Origin: JACVRW01 sp963764665
Lineage (GTDB): Bacteria > Actinomycetota > Thermoleophilia > Solirubrobacterales > Thermoleophilaceae
Assembly: GCA_963764665.1 (NCBI GenBank)
Contig: CAVXTL010000026.1
Coordinates: forward strand, 186,001-250,000
Direction: 5' to 3'
DNA: 64,000 nt
Below, piece after piece: positions 8,254 to 16,881 of this stretch (position 1 is its first letter; each line of letters begins with the position of its first letter). The notes under the pieces were generated by a model. The model was given only the letters and a program-made list of their open reading frames with translations. It made no database searches and was not told the origin of the DNA. The position numbers were made by a program, and so were the translations under genes.

Positions 8254-11200
8254 ATGCCATCGATGCTCCGCTCCCTGCTCGCATATGGACGTGAGGCGCC
8301 CGACGTCGCGGCGCTGGCCGACGCTGCGCGCAGTGAGCCCCAGCGGGCCTTCGTGTCGGCCAGCCTGCGCCCGTACCTGCTGTCCGCGCTCATCGACCTC
8401 GGGCCCGACCGGCCCGCGCTCGTGGTGGCGGGGGACGACCGCGCGGCGCGCGACCTCGCGGCGGACCTGCGCACCTTCCTGGCGCCGCGCCAGGTGCGCT
8501 TCTATCCGGCACGGGGCGTCCGCTACGAGTCCCACCTGGCACCACCGCCGCACCTGGTGGGGCTCCGCATCGCGGCGCTGGACGCGCTGCTCGGGGAGGA
8601 GCCGGCGGTGCTCGTCACGTCTGCCGTGGCGCTGGCCGAGAAGGTGCCCGATCCCGAGCTTCGCCCGCACGGCTTCGAGATCGAGAAGGGTGGCCTGCTC
8701 GACCTGGAGGAGGCGGCCGATCAGCTGGTGGCCTGTGGCTACGAGCGCGTGGACCAGGTGGAGAACCGCGGCCAGTTCGCCCTCCGGGGGGACATCCTCG
8801 ACGTCTACCCCGCCACCGAGGAGCGCGCCGTGCGCTGCGAGCTCTTCGACGTGGAGGTGGAGCGGCTCACCTGGTTCTCGACGTTCACCCAGCGCTCGCT
8901 GGAGGAGGCCGAACGGGTGGAGATCGCCCCGGCTGCGGAGCTGGCGCCGGAGCAGCGCGAGCTGGCGGAGATCGCCGCCACGAGCGACGAGTCCGAGCGT
9001 CCCGACGTGGCCGACGTGCTTCCCGTGGACCGCTTCCGCGAGCTCCTCGACCTGGTGCCGGACAACGCGCTGATCGCCGTGGCCGCCGAGGAGGAGCTGG
9101 CTCCCTCGCTGAGGGACTACTGGGAGGACGTGACCACGAGCTTCCACGACGCGGACGCGCATCACCTGTACGTGCCGCCCGACCGGTTGTCGCAGGCGCT
9201 CGACGAGCGGGCCGAGCTGCGGCTCTCGAGCATCTCCCAGGACCAGCCACACGAGTTCCGCGCGCAGAGCGCCGACACCGCCGCGCGCTCGCTCAAGGAG
9301 GCCGAGCCGGAGCTCGAGAAGCTGGTGCGCTCCGGCTACCGGACGTTCGTGGCCTGGAACCGGCGCGGCGAGGCCGAGCGCGCCCGCTACAACCTGACGA
9401 GGCTCCACGCCGAGTTCCTCGACGGCAAGCCCGCGTCCCAGGAGCCGGGCGTCACCTTCGCCCACGCCGGGCTGCGCGAGGGCTTTCTCGCTCCCGGGCT
9501 CAAGCTCGCGATCCTGCCCGAGCACCGGCTGCTGCGCAACCGGCGCTCCGAGCGCTCATCGCAGCGGCACGGCGGCGGTGCCGTGATCGCCTCGTTCACA
9601 GAGCTGCGGGCCGGCGGGGCGGTGGTCCACGAGGACCACGGCATCGCGAAGTTCGTGGGCTTCGAGACCAAGGAGGTCGGCGGCATCACACGCGACTACC
9701 TGGAGCTCGAGTTCAAGGACGGCGACCGGGTGTTCGTGCCGAGCGACCAGCTGCACAAGGTCGCGCGCTACGTGGGCGCCGACGCCGGTGACCCGCCGCT
9801 GTCGAAGCTCGGCGGCAAGCAGTGGGAGCAGATGAAGCTCAAGGCCCGTCGCGCCGCGGAGGCGCTCGCCGGCGAGCTGATCAACCTCTATGCCGAGCGC
9901 CGCCGCCGCGCCGGCTACGCGTTCGCCGGCGACGGTGAGTGGCAGGTGGAGTTCGAGGAGCGCTTCCCTTACCGCGAGACGCCTGACCAGATGGACGCGA
10001 TCGAGGCGGTGAGGGCGGACATGGAGGAGGCGCGGCCGATGGACCGCCTGATCTGCGGCGACGTGGGCTACGGCAAGACCGAGGTGGCCTTGCGCGCCGC
10101 CTTCAAGGCGGTGGAGGACGGCAAGCAGGTGATGTTCCTGGTGCCGACCACCGTGCTCGCCCAGCAGCACTTCGGCACCTTCACCGAGAGGATGCGCGAC
10201 TACCCGGTGCGGATCGAGGTGGCCTCGCGCTTCCGGTCGGCGAAGGAGGTGCGCGACGCGCTCAAGGGCTTCTCGGACGGCTCGGTGGACGTGATGATCG
10301 GAACCCACAGGCTCCTGTCGCGCGACGTGCGCCCGAAGGACCTCGGCCTCCTGATCGTGGACGAGGAGCAGCGCTTCGGCGTGAAGCAGAAGGAGCTGCT
10401 GCGGCAGCTGCGTCTGCGCGTGGACGTGCTCTCGCTGTCCGCCACCCCGATTCCGCGAACGCTTCAGATGTCGCTGGCCGGACTGCGCGACATCTCGGTG
10501 ATCGAGACGCCGCCGGAGGGCCGCCGCCCCGTGAAGACGTACGTCGGCGACTACGACGAGGAGCTCGTCCGGCGCGCGATCGAGCGCGAGCTCGAGCGCG
10601 AGGGACAGGCGTTTTTCATCCACAACCGCGTGAGCAGCATCGACGAGACCGCCGAGCGGGTGCGGGCGATGGTTCCGAAGGCGCGCGTGCTGGTGGCACA
10701 CGGCCAGATGCCGGAGGGCGAGCTCGAGCAGGTGATGCTCACCTTCCTCCGCGGCGCCGCCGACGTGCTCGTGTGCACCACGATCGTCGAGTCGGGGCTC
10801 GACATCCCGAGCGCGAACACCCTGATCGTGGAGCGCGCCGACGAGCTCGGCCTGGCCCAGCTCTACCAGATCCGCGGGCGTGTGGGCCGCTCTCGCGAGC
10901 GTGCATACGCGTACCTGCTCTACCCGTCGGCCGCCGCCCTGTCCGAGGAGGCGGCGCAGCGTCTCTCCACGCTCTCGGACTACACGGAGCTCGGGTCCGG
11001 CTTCAAGATCGCAATGCGCGACCTCGAGATCCGCGGCGCCGGCAACCTCCTCGGGGCGGACCAGTCCGGGCACGTGGCCGCGGTGGGATTCGAGCTCTAC
11101 ATGGGGATGCTCGACGAGGCGGTGCGCCTGCTGAGCGCCGACTCCGCCGAGGAGGCCGCCGAGCCCGTGCGCATGGACCTGCCGGTGGACGCCTACGTGC

Positions 11201-11619
11201 CGGGTGAATACGTGCCCTACGAGGCGGCCAAGATCGAGTTGCACCGGCGAGTGGCGGGTGCCCGCGAGATCGCCGACCTGATCCTGCTCCGCGAGGAGCT
11301 CGAGGATCGCTTCGGGCCCGTGCCCGAGCCGCTCGACAACCTGATCAAGCTCCAGGACGCGCGCATCAAGCTGGGACGCGCGGGGGCGCGGACCGTGGAC
11401 TTCCAGGGCGGCCGCCTGGCGGTGGCCCCGATCGAGCTGGACTCACGCGGGGCGCGTGCGCTGCGCGAGGCGGTCCCCGAGGCCGTGTACGAGTCCGGCC
11501 GGAGCACCGTGCGCGTCCGCGTGCCCGAGGATGCCGCCGAGCGCTTCCCGGCGGTGGTGGCTGCGGCGGAGGCGATTCTGGAGGTGGCCACGCGGCCCGA
11601 CCTATCGGAGGAAGGTTGA
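8254..11619 (+). CDS. mfd: Transcription-repair coupling factor Mfd
   Basis: About 1121 residues, the family's usual size. Mfd removes RNA polymerase stalled at DNA lesions and recruits UvrA. In order: a UvrB-like N-terminal half with HLVGLRIAALDALLGEEPAV, a CarD-like RNA-polymerase-interacting domain (GGAVVHEDHGIAKFVGFE, with YLELEFKDGDRVFVPSDQL), then the helicase motor with Walker A GDVGYGKTEVALRAAF, motif II DEEQRFGVKQKE, SATPIPRTLQ, and RVGRSRERAYAYLL, followed by the TRCF C-terminal domain. The start is placed at ATG 8254; an in-frame GTG at 8191 would translate the hairpin repeat and is less likely. Confidence 0.95.
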   Translation: MPSMLRSLLAYGREAPDVAALADAARSEPQRAFVSASLRPYLLSALIDLGPDRPALVVAGDDRAARDLAADLRTFLAPRQVRFYPARGVRYESHLAPPPHLVGLRIAALDALLGEEPAVLVTSAVALAEKVPDPELRPHGFEIEKGGLLDLEEAADQLVACGYERVDQVENRGQFALRGDILDVYPATEERAVRCELFDVEVERLTWFSTFTQRSLEEAERVEIAPAAELAPEQRELAEIAATSDESERPDVADVLPVDRFRELLDLVPDNALIAVAAEEELAPSLRDYWEDVTTSFHDADAHHLYVPPDRLSQALDERAELRLSSISQDQPHEFRAQSADTAARSLKEAEPELEKLVRSGYRTFVAWNRRGEAERARYNLTRLHAEFLDGKPASQEPGVTFAHAGLREGFLAPGLKLAILPEHRLLRNRRSERSSQRHGGGAVIASFTELRAGGAVVHEDHGIAKFVGFETKEVGGITRDYLELEFKDGDRVFVPSDQLHKVARYVGADAGDPPLSKLGGKQWEQMKLKARRAAEALAGELINLYAERRRRAGYAFAGDGEWQVEFEERFPYRETPDQMDAIEAVRADMEEARPMDRLICGDVGYGKTEVALRAAFKAVEDGKQVMFLVPTTVLAQQHFGTFTERMRDYPVRIEVASRFRSAKEVRDALKGFSDGSVDVMIGTHRLLSRDVRPKDLGLLIVDEEQRFGVKQKELLRQLRLRVDVLSLSATPIPRTLQMSLAGLRDISVIETPPEGRRPVKTYVGDYDEELVRRAIERELEREGQAFFIHNRVSSIDETAERVRAMVPKARVLVAHGQMPEGELEQVMLTFLRGAADVLVCTTIVESGLDIPSANTLIVERADELGLAQLYQIRGRVGRSRERAYAYLLYPSAAALSEEAAQRLSTLSDYTELGSGFKIAMRDLEIRGAGNLLGADQSGHVAAVGFELYMGMLDEAVRLLSADSAEEAAEPVRMDLPVDAYVPGEYVPYEAAKIELHRRVAGAREIADLILLREELEDRFGPVPEPLDNLIKLQDARIKLGRAGARTVDFQGGRLAVAPIELDSRGARALREAVPEAVYESGRSTVRVRVPEDAAERFPAVVAAAEAILEVATRPDLSEEG

Positions 11620-11716
11620 GCAGCGATTGCTACCCTTCCCCACCGCGCAGGGCACCGGGCTCGCGCCTGCTCGCACTTACAGCCACTTAGGCGAGCTTTA
11701 CGAACACGCCCTAAAC

Positions 11717-12913
11717 ATGCTTCGGATGATTCACGCCTCCATCAGGTCACTAACTGCCCTCGCCGTCGTCGGCCTCGGTACAGCCGCGTTCGCCGGCTGC
11801 GGAAACGACGTGCCCACGGGCGCCGTGGCCAAGGTCGGTGACTCGACGATCAGCCAGGAAGAGTTCGACAAGTGGTTCAAGACCGCCGCCAGCGGTCAGG
11901 CACAGGCCGGACAAACCGCCGTGCCCGATCCCCCCGACTTCACGAAGTGCGTGGCGGCCAAGGCCAAGGCTCCCGTGCCCAGCGGCACGAAGAAGCCCAC
12001 CACCGCCGCGCTCAAGAAGCAGTGCAAGACCGAGTACGACACGCTCAAGCGTGAGGTCATGCAGTTCCTGATCCAGGCCGAGTGGGTTGAGCAGGAGGCC
12101 GAGAAGCAGGACATCAAGGTCAGCGACGCCGAGGTCAAGCGCTCGTTCGCCGACCAGCGGAAGGCCTCGTTCCCGACGGACAAGGCCTACCAGGAGTTCC
12201 TCAAGACTTCCGGCATGAGCGAGGAGGACATCCTCTTCCGCGTCAAGCTGAACGAGCTTCAGGAGAAGCTCACCCAGAAGATCACGAAGAGCGCCACGAA
12301 GATCTCGGACGAGGACGTCAAGGCGTACTACGACAAGAACAAGAAGCGGTTCGCCCAGCCGGAGCGGCGCGACCTCCGCATCGTCCTTACCAAGACCGAG
12401 GCCCAGGCCAACGAGGCCAAGGCAGCGCTCGAGAGCGGCCAGGACTTCAAGACGGTCTCCAAGGAATACTCGATCGACGAGGCCTCCAAGGCGCAGGGCG
12501 GGAAGCTTCCCTCGGTGGCCAAGGGCCAGCAGGAGAAGTCGCTCGACGAGGCTGTGTTCACCGCCCGGAAGAGCACGCTCACGGGTCCGGTCAAGACTCA
12601 GTTCGGCTGGTACGTCTTCGAGGTCACGAAGGTCGTCCCCGCCTCCCAGCAGTCGCTCGAGGAGGCCACCGAGACGATCAAGAACCTGCTCCGTTCGCAG
12701 CGTCAGCAGAAGACGCTCGACGACTGGATCAAGAACTTCCGCGAGGACTACAAGGCGGACACCAACTGCGCGTCCGACTACGAGGTCGCCGAGTGCAAGA
12801 ACGGCCCGGACGAGCCCACGGACACCGGCGCGGCCTCGGGCGGGCAGCCCCAGGGCCAGGGACAGGCGCCCCCGCAGCAGCAGGCGCCGAGCGCGCCGCA
12901 GCCCCAGCCGTAG
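11717..12913 (+). CDS. Peptidyl-prolyl isomerase / foldase lipoprotein (SurA/PrsA type)
   Basis: A 398-residue exported lipoprotein that probably folds secreted proteins outside the membrane. The start ATG 11717 gives a signal peptide with lipobox FAGC near residue 24. A SurA-N-like domain begins GAVAKVGDSTISQEEFDKW, and a parvulin-type PPIase domain lies at about residues 210-310 (RRDLRIVLTKTEAQANEAK, VFTARKSTLTGPVKTQFGWY). The C-terminus is a Gln/Pro-rich tail. It lies between mfd and mazG, all on one strand. The parvulin domain places it with PrsA/SurA proteins rather than cyclophilins. Confidence 0.9.
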   Translation: MLRMIHASIRSLTALAVVGLGTAAFAGCGNDVPTGAVAKVGDSTISQEEFDKWFKTAASGQAQAGQTAVPDPPDFTKCVAAKAKAPVPSGTKKPTTAALKKQCKTEYDTLKREVMQFLIQAEWVEQEAEKQDIKVSDAEVKRSFADQRKASFPTDKAYQEFLKTSGMSEEDILFRVKLNELQEKLTQKITKSATKISDEDVKAYYDKNKKRFAQPERRDLRIVLTKTEAQANEAKAALESGQDFKTVSKEYSIDEASKAQGGKLPSVAKGQQEKSLDEAVFTARKSTLTGPVKTQFGWYVFEVTKVVPASQQSLEEATETIKNLLRSQRQQKTLDDWIKNFREDYKADTNCASDYEVAECKNGPDEPTDTGAASGGQPQGQGQAPPQQQAPSAPQPQP

Positions 12914-12923
12914 GTGGCGGGCG

Positions 12924-13550
12924 CTGACGGCTGACGAGGGCGGGCCTCTCGCCGCGCTCGCCCGGCTCGACGAGATCACGCGGCTGCTGCGTCGCGAATG
13001 CCCGTGGGACCGCGAGCAGGACGAGCGCTCGATCGTCCCGCACACCGTCGAGGAGGCCTACGAGCTGGCCGACGCGGCCCAGTCGGGTGACGACGCCAAG
13101 ATGCTCGACGAGCTCGGCGACGTGCTCTTCCAGGTGTACTTCCTGTCGCTCCTACTCGAGGAGCGCGGCAAGGGAGACCTCGCCACCGTGGCCGAACACT
13201 GCCGCCTCAAGCTGATCCGCCGGCACCCGCACGTGTTCGGGGAGCGCGAGGCGGAGACCGCCGGCGACGTGGTGCGCAACTGGAATCAGATCAAGCGCGA
13301 CGAGGAGCAGGGCGGCGATCCGTTCGGCCACCTGCCCGAAACGCTGCCCGCGACCATCTACGCGAAGAAGGTCCTGAAGCGTGCGAGGAGCGCGGGGCAC
13401 GAATGGGCCATGCCCGGGGACGATCCGGGCGACCGTCTGCTCGCCGCCGTGCAGGAGACCGTGGACGCCGGCGTGGACCCGGAACTGAGCTTGCGCGCGG
13501 CCGCTGTCAGATACAGAGAGAGCATCATCGGATCCCAGGAGGAGACTTGA
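12924..13550 (+). CDS. mazG: MazG-family nucleoside triphosphate pyrophosphohydrolase
   Basis: MazG hydrolyses (d)NTPs to monophosphates and helps clear aberrant nucleotides. The conserved core is complete: RRECPWDREQDERS, the metal-binding EEAYELADA, LDELGDVLFQVYF and KLIRRHPHVFGE. The C-terminal half (ETLPATIYAKKVLKRARSAG) also matches. No standard start codon is in frame before the core; CTG 12924 (208 residues) is the only candidate. GTG 12914, directly after the upstream stop, would read into the gene if one G near 12929 were absent, so a sequencing error is possible. The stop overlaps the eno start (TTGA). Confidence 0.88.
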   Translation: MTADEGGPLAALARLDEITRLLRRECPWDREQDERSIVPHTVEEAYELADAAQSGDDAKMLDELGDVLFQVYFLSLLLEERGKGDLATVAEHCRLKLIRRHPHVFGEREAETAGDVVRNWNQIKRDEEQGGDPFGHLPETLPATIYAKKVLKRARSAGHEWAMPGDDPGDRLLAAVQETVDAGVDPELSLRAAAVRYRESIIGSQEET

Positions 13551-14818
13551 GCGACATCCAGGCGGTGCATGCGCGGCAGATCGTGGACAGCCGCGGCAAC
13601 CCGACCGTCGAGGTGGACGTGGTGCTCGCCTCGGGCGCGGCCGGGCGCGCCGCCGTGCCGTCTGGCGCCTCCACGGGCGAGTTCGAGGCGGTGGAGCTTC
13701 GCGACGGCGGCAAGGCCTGGGGCGGCAAGGGCGTGGAGCGCGCGGTGGGCCACGTGAACGGTGAGATCGCCGAGCGGGTGAAGGGCCTGGACGCAGGTGA
13801 CCAGGGGGCGCTGGACGGGGCGATGATCGAGCTCGACGGAACCCCGAACAAGGGGCGCCTGGGCGCCAACGCGATCCTCGGCGTGTCGCTCGCCGGCGCG
13901 AAGGCGGCGGCTGCCGAGGCGGGACTGCCGCTCTGGCGCTACCTCGGCGGCGAGGCGGCCCACGTGCTGCCGGTGCCGATGATGAACGTGCTCAACGGCG
14001 GCGCGCACGCGGACAACAAGGTGGACTTCCAGGAGTTCATGGTGGTGCCGCTCGGCGCGCCCACTTTCAGCGAGGGCCTTCGCACCGGCGCCGAGGTCTT
14101 TCACGCCCTCAAGGGGATCCTTCACGACCGCGGGCTGGGCACCGCGGGGGGCGACGAGGGCGGCTTCGCACCCGATCTGGAATCGAACGAGGCGGCGCTG
14201 GAGGTGCTGGTGGCCGGCATCGAGGCCGCGGGCTACAGGCCCGGCGACGACGTGGCCATCGCGCTGGACCCCGCCACCAGCGAGCTTGCGCACGAAGGGA
14301 GCTATGTGCTCGAGCACGAGGGCCGCACCCTGTCCGCCGCCGAGCTGGCCGCGTACTGGGAGGACGTGTCCGGGCGCTACCCGGTCGTGTCACTCGAGGA
14401 CGGCATGGACGAGGAGGACTGGGAGGGCTGGCGCACGCTCACCGAGCGGATCGGGGATCGCGTCCAGCTGGTGGGCGACGACCTCTTCGTGACCAACACC
14501 GAACGGCTGCGTCGCGGTATCGACTCCGGCGTGGCCAACTCGATCCTCGTGAAGGTGAATCAGATCGGCACGCTCACAGAGACTCTGGACGCCGTCCGCA
14601 CCGCCACGGAGGCCGGCTACACCGCGGTGATGTCGCACCGGTCGGGCGAGACCGAGGACACCACGATCGCCGACCTCGCCGTGGCCACCGGCTGCGGGCA
14701 GATCAAGACGGGCGCTCCGTCGCGCTCCGATCGCGTGGCCAAGTACAACCAGCTGCTCCGGATCGAGGAGGCGCTGGGAGCCGACGCGACATACCCCGGG
14801 CGGGCCGCTTTCCGTTGA
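13547..14818 (+). CDS. eno: Enolase (2-phosphoglycerate dehydratase)
   Basis: A 423-residue glycolytic enzyme. Motifs include ARQIVDSRGNPTVEVDV, the flexible loop VPSGASTGEFEAVE, PMMNVLNGGAHADN, the catalytic/metal residues in SLEDGMDEEDW and LVGDDLFVTN, the lysine at ILVKVNQIGT, and the SHRSGETEDTTIADLAVA signature. The start is TTG 13547, preceded at good spacing by AGGAGGAGA and overlapping the mazG stop, so eno is translationally coupled to mazG. An ftsB-like gene follows after 34 bases. Confidence 0.97.
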   Translation: MSDIQAVHARQIVDSRGNPTVEVDVVLASGAAGRAAVPSGASTGEFEAVELRDGGKAWGGKGVERAVGHVNGEIAERVKGLDAGDQGALDGAMIELDGTPNKGRLGANAILGVSLAGAKAAAAEAGLPLWRYLGGEAAHVLPVPMMNVLNGGAHADNKVDFQEFMVVPLGAPTFSEGLRTGAEVFHALKGILHDRGLGTAGGDEGGFAPDLESNEAALEVLVAGIEAAGYRPGDDVAIALDPATSELAHEGSYVLEHEGRTLSAAELAAYWEDVSGRYPVVSLEDGMDEEDWEGWRTLTERIGDRVQLVGDDLFVTNTERLRRGIDSGVANSILVKVNQIGTLTETLDAVRTATEAGYTAVMSHRSGETEDTTIADLAVATGCGQIKTGAPSRSDRVAKYNQLLRIEEALGADATYPGRAAFR

Positions 14819-14852
14819 AGGAGTCCCCGGTGGAGCGCCGAACGGGGACCGA

Positions 14853-15545
14853 ATGGCGTATGCAGCAGCAGCTCGTCCCCGCCGGTCCGCGGGCATTCGC
14901 TGGGACCGGGTGGGGCGAATCGCTCTGCTCGCGACCCTTGTGGCGATCGTGGGCCTCTACGTGTCGCCCGCCCGTCATTGGATCGAGCAGTCGCGCACGG
15001 CGGGCGAGCAGACGCGTGAGCTGCAGACGCTGACCGCCGAGAACAAGACGCTGAAGAAGCGCGTGCACGCTCTGCGCGATCCCGGGGCGCTCGAGCGCGA
15101 GGCTCGCCGCCTGGGCATGGTGCGCCAGGGCGAGCGCCCGTATGTGGTGCGGGCCTTCCTCGTTAAGCGGAAGCAGCCGGCTCGGCCGGGTGCGCACCGA
15201 TCTGTAGCCTCGGAGCCGGTGAGCTACTCGGTGGAAAACGCCCTCTACCAATGGCGCGAGGGCGAACGAAGGGTGCGTGAGACGAGCGAGCCCGCGCGCG
15301 CCGACCTGGAGCGCGCCGCCGACGCGGTGGTCGAGGAGCTGCGCCGCCGGCTGGGGTCGGCCTTCGTGTTGGGCGAGCTCGTGGACTTCTACGGTGCGGA
15401 CACCGACTGGGCCACGGGCCTCGCCGGCCGCCACGCCGCCGGGACCGACGCGGCCACCGTGGTGGACGCCGCGTTCAGCCGCTATGCGCGTGAGGCGTCG
15501 GACTTCGCCGGCGGCCGCGCACGCGAGACGCACGCCCGGCCGTAG
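14853..15545 (+). CDS. FtsB/DivIC-like division protein fused in frame to a second small protein
   Basis: Residues ~1-100 are FtsB-like: one membrane helix (~24-42), then a coiled coil (QTRELQTLTAENKTLKKRVH) and RRLGMVRQGERPYVV, the pattern of septum-formation initiators that bridge FtsL and FtsQ. Residues ~105-116 are encoded by hairpin repeat copy 2 (15167-15200), with no stop. From GTG 15219 follows a ~108-residue unit (VSYSVENALYQWREGERRVR) of unknown family that would start well by itself. I infer two genes joined when the repeat replaced the ftsB stop. The last ~70 bases overlap the convergent gene's 3' end. Confidence 0.75.
   Translation: MAYAAAARPRRSAGIRWDRVGRIALLATLVAIVGLYVSPARHWIEQSRTAGEQTRELQTLTAENKTLKKRVHALRDPGALEREARRLGMVRQGERPYVVRAFLVKRKQPARPGAHRSVASEPVSYSVENALYQWREGERRVRETSEPARADLERAADAVVEELRRRLGSAFVLGELVDFYGADTDWATGLAGRHAAGTDAATVVDAAFSRYAREASDFAGGRARETHARP
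15167..15200 (+). repeat. 34-bp hairpin repeat, copy 2 (inside ftsB reading frame)
   Basis: Same 34-bp unit, with stem GCAGCCGGC/GCCGGGTGC, which has one G-G mismatch. It is read in frame between the FtsB-like part and the following domain. Confidence 0.85.
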
Positions 15546-16167
15546 CTTGGAGAGCCCGTCGAGGGCATCGGGGCGCACCCGGCCGAGCCGGGTGCTTCCG
15601 CGAGGCGGGGGGATCGTCTTCGCCGGAGCGGGTGATCACGATCCGCTCGGGCTCGACGATGACGGTCACCGGACGATGGCCGGCCCAGTGCTCCGCGTAG
15701 ACGGGGTCGTCCTGCACGGCCGGGTCGAGCCAGAGCCCGTAGCCCTCGTCACCATGGTCGAAGGTTCCCTCGAGGGCGCCCGTGCGCTTGCGCCGGCCGC
15801 GCCCACCGCGGCGTCCGCGACGACGCTTGCGCGGCTTATCGCCGTTGTCCTCGTCGTCGTCGGCGGCGGCCTCGCCGTCGGACTCAGGCTGGTCCTCCTC
15901 GGGCTCGTCGTCCTCCTCGGCCTCCGCCTCGAGCGCGGCCGCCACGAGGGCGTCGTCCTCGGCGCGAAGATCAGGCTCGTCGAACTCGACGGCGCCGGAG
16001 GTCTCGCCCTCGGCGTCGTTCTCCGGGGCGAGATCGTGGTCGCGCTTGAAGGAGCGGATGTCGCCGACGGAGACGTCGAGCTGGTGGGCGATCCACGCGT
16101 CGGTGCGGCCTTGCCGCACCCACGTGCGAATCTGGTTCAACTGGGGCTTTAGCGATCGTCGCGCCAA
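15475..16167 (-). CDS. Conserved hypothetical HTH-like protein with charged linker
   Basis: A 230-residue reading frame. Residues 1-45 (LNQIRTWVRQGRTDAWIAHQ, LDVSVGDIRSFKRDHDL) look like a small helix-turn-helix. A long acidic stretch (~55-110), a basic KPRKRRRGRRGGRGRRKR patch and a compact segment ending VTVIVEPERIVITRSG (~to 183) follow. After that the frame runs through the reverse hairpin repeat (residues ~189-200) into low-quality Arg/Pro sequence antisense to the end of the ftsB fusion. The native C-terminus probably lay just before the repeat. I do not recognise the family. Confidence 0.7.
   Translation of the reverse strand: MARRSLKPQLNQIRTWVRQGRTDAWIAHQLDVSVGDIRSFKRDHDLAPENDAEGETSGAVEFDEPDLRAEDDALVAAALEAEAEEDDEPEEDQPESDGEAAADDDEDNGDKPRKRRRGRRGGRGRRKRTGALEGTFDHGDEGYGLWLDPAVQDDPVYAEHWAGHRPVTVIVEPERIVITRSGEDDPPASRKHPARPGAPRCPRRALQATAGRASRVRGRRRSPTPHAHSG
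15568..15601 (-). repeat. 34-bp hairpin repeat, copy 3 (reverse)
   Basis: Reverse-oriented copy with perfect stem GCACCCGGC/GCCGGGTGC and one mismatch to the consensus in its right flank. Together with copy 2 it brackets the unit 15219-15545 in inverted orientation. Confidence 0.85.
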
Positions 16168-16300
16168 GGGGGCCGGAGACTACCAACCTGGGTTACGGCC
16201 TCCGGGTGGCGCCGGGGGCCGCCGTACTCGCTTGCGCCGCTAGTGAATGCCTGCTTTAGTGACGTATCCGTCCTTCACCAGGCAGGGGAGGCACCGCAGC

Positions 16301-16543
16301 GTGCTCGTTCTCACCCGTAAGTCAAATCAGAGCATCATGGTTGGCGATGACATCGAGATCTCGGTTCTCGCGATCATGGGTGAAAAGGTGAGAATCGGAA
16401 TCGAGGCGCCGCGGTCGGTCCCGGTCTTCCGCAAAGAGGTGTACGTCGAGATCCAGCAGGGTCGCGATCCCGCGGAGGACCGCAAGCAGGTGGACGAGGC
16501 GCTCGGCCAGCTGAGCTCTCCGTCCGACGCGGGCAGCAGCTAG
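16301..16543 (+). CDS. csrA: Carbon storage regulator CsrA/RsmA
   Basis: An 80-residue protein with the CsrA core MLVLTRKSNQSIMVGDDIEI, then VRIGIEAPRSVPVFRKEVYV; the RNA-binding residues of the first strand and the VxRxE region are present. It should bind GGA hairpins in mRNA leaders to alter translation. The start is GTG 16301, with AGGGGAGG nine bases upstream; the longer in-frame start at 16247 adds non-family residues. No flagellar or FliW gene is nearby, the usual partner of CsrA in Gram-positives. Confidence 0.92.
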   Translation: MLVLTRKSNQSIMVGDDIEISVLAIMGEKVRIGIEAPRSVPVFRKEVYVEIQQGRDPAEDRKQVDEALGQLSSPSDAGSS

Positions 16544-16581
16544 ACGATCGCTCCGGTCCGGGCCAAGCCCGGCCCCTCGCC

Positions 16582-16821
16582 CTAACCGGCGATTCGCGCG
16601 AGCGTCTCGAACATCGCGATCGTGACCAGCACGGCCGTGGCCACGAGCGTCAGCGCGAGCAGTACGAAGCGCGCCTTGCCGGCCTTGCGGCTTCGTTCCA
16701 CGCGGCGTACCCGCGAGCGCTGAGCGGCCGTCTTCCGGAGCCGCTCCCGGCGTACGACCGACTCCTCGGCCTCCTCCAGGAAGGCGCGCTCGAACTGCGC
16801 TAGGGACTGACGCATCCTCAT
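16582..16821 (-). CDS. Small single-pass membrane protein with basic N-terminus
   Basis: 79 residues: a charged, helix-rich N-terminal half (FLEEAEESVVRRERLRKTAA) and one membrane helix at ~51-72 (FVLLALTLVATAVLVTIAMF). Starts with ATG-AGG-ATG; a TAGCCT box lies about 9 bases upstream on this strand, fitting a leaderless transcript. It is divergent from the glutamate-cysteine ligase gene. No family recognised. Confidence 0.65.
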   Translation of the reverse strand: MRMRQSLAQFERAFLEEAEESVVRRERLRKTAAQRSRVRRVERSRKAGKARFVLLALTLVATAVLVTIAMFETLARIAG

Positions 16822-16869
16822 CGCCGCGGAAGGCTACTACGCGGTGCTGTGCGCGACGGACGCTCGGGT

Positions 16870-16875
16870 TACGAT
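16870..16875 (+). promoter_or_regulatory. -10 box TACGAT for the GCS2-type gene
   Basis: TACGAT lies 6 bases before GTG 16882. It marks this GTG as the start and excludes the in-frame GTG at 16849, which is upstream of the box. Confidence 0.5.
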
Positions 16876-16881
16876 GCGCGC

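Noticed and set aside
9556..11244. 562-codon minus-strand open frame inside mfd
   Set aside because: Pure antisense shadow of the mfd helicase region, with no family motif.
16553..16580. CCGGGC/GCCCGG hairpin after csrA as a terminator
   Set aside because: Only six pairs and no T run on either strand.
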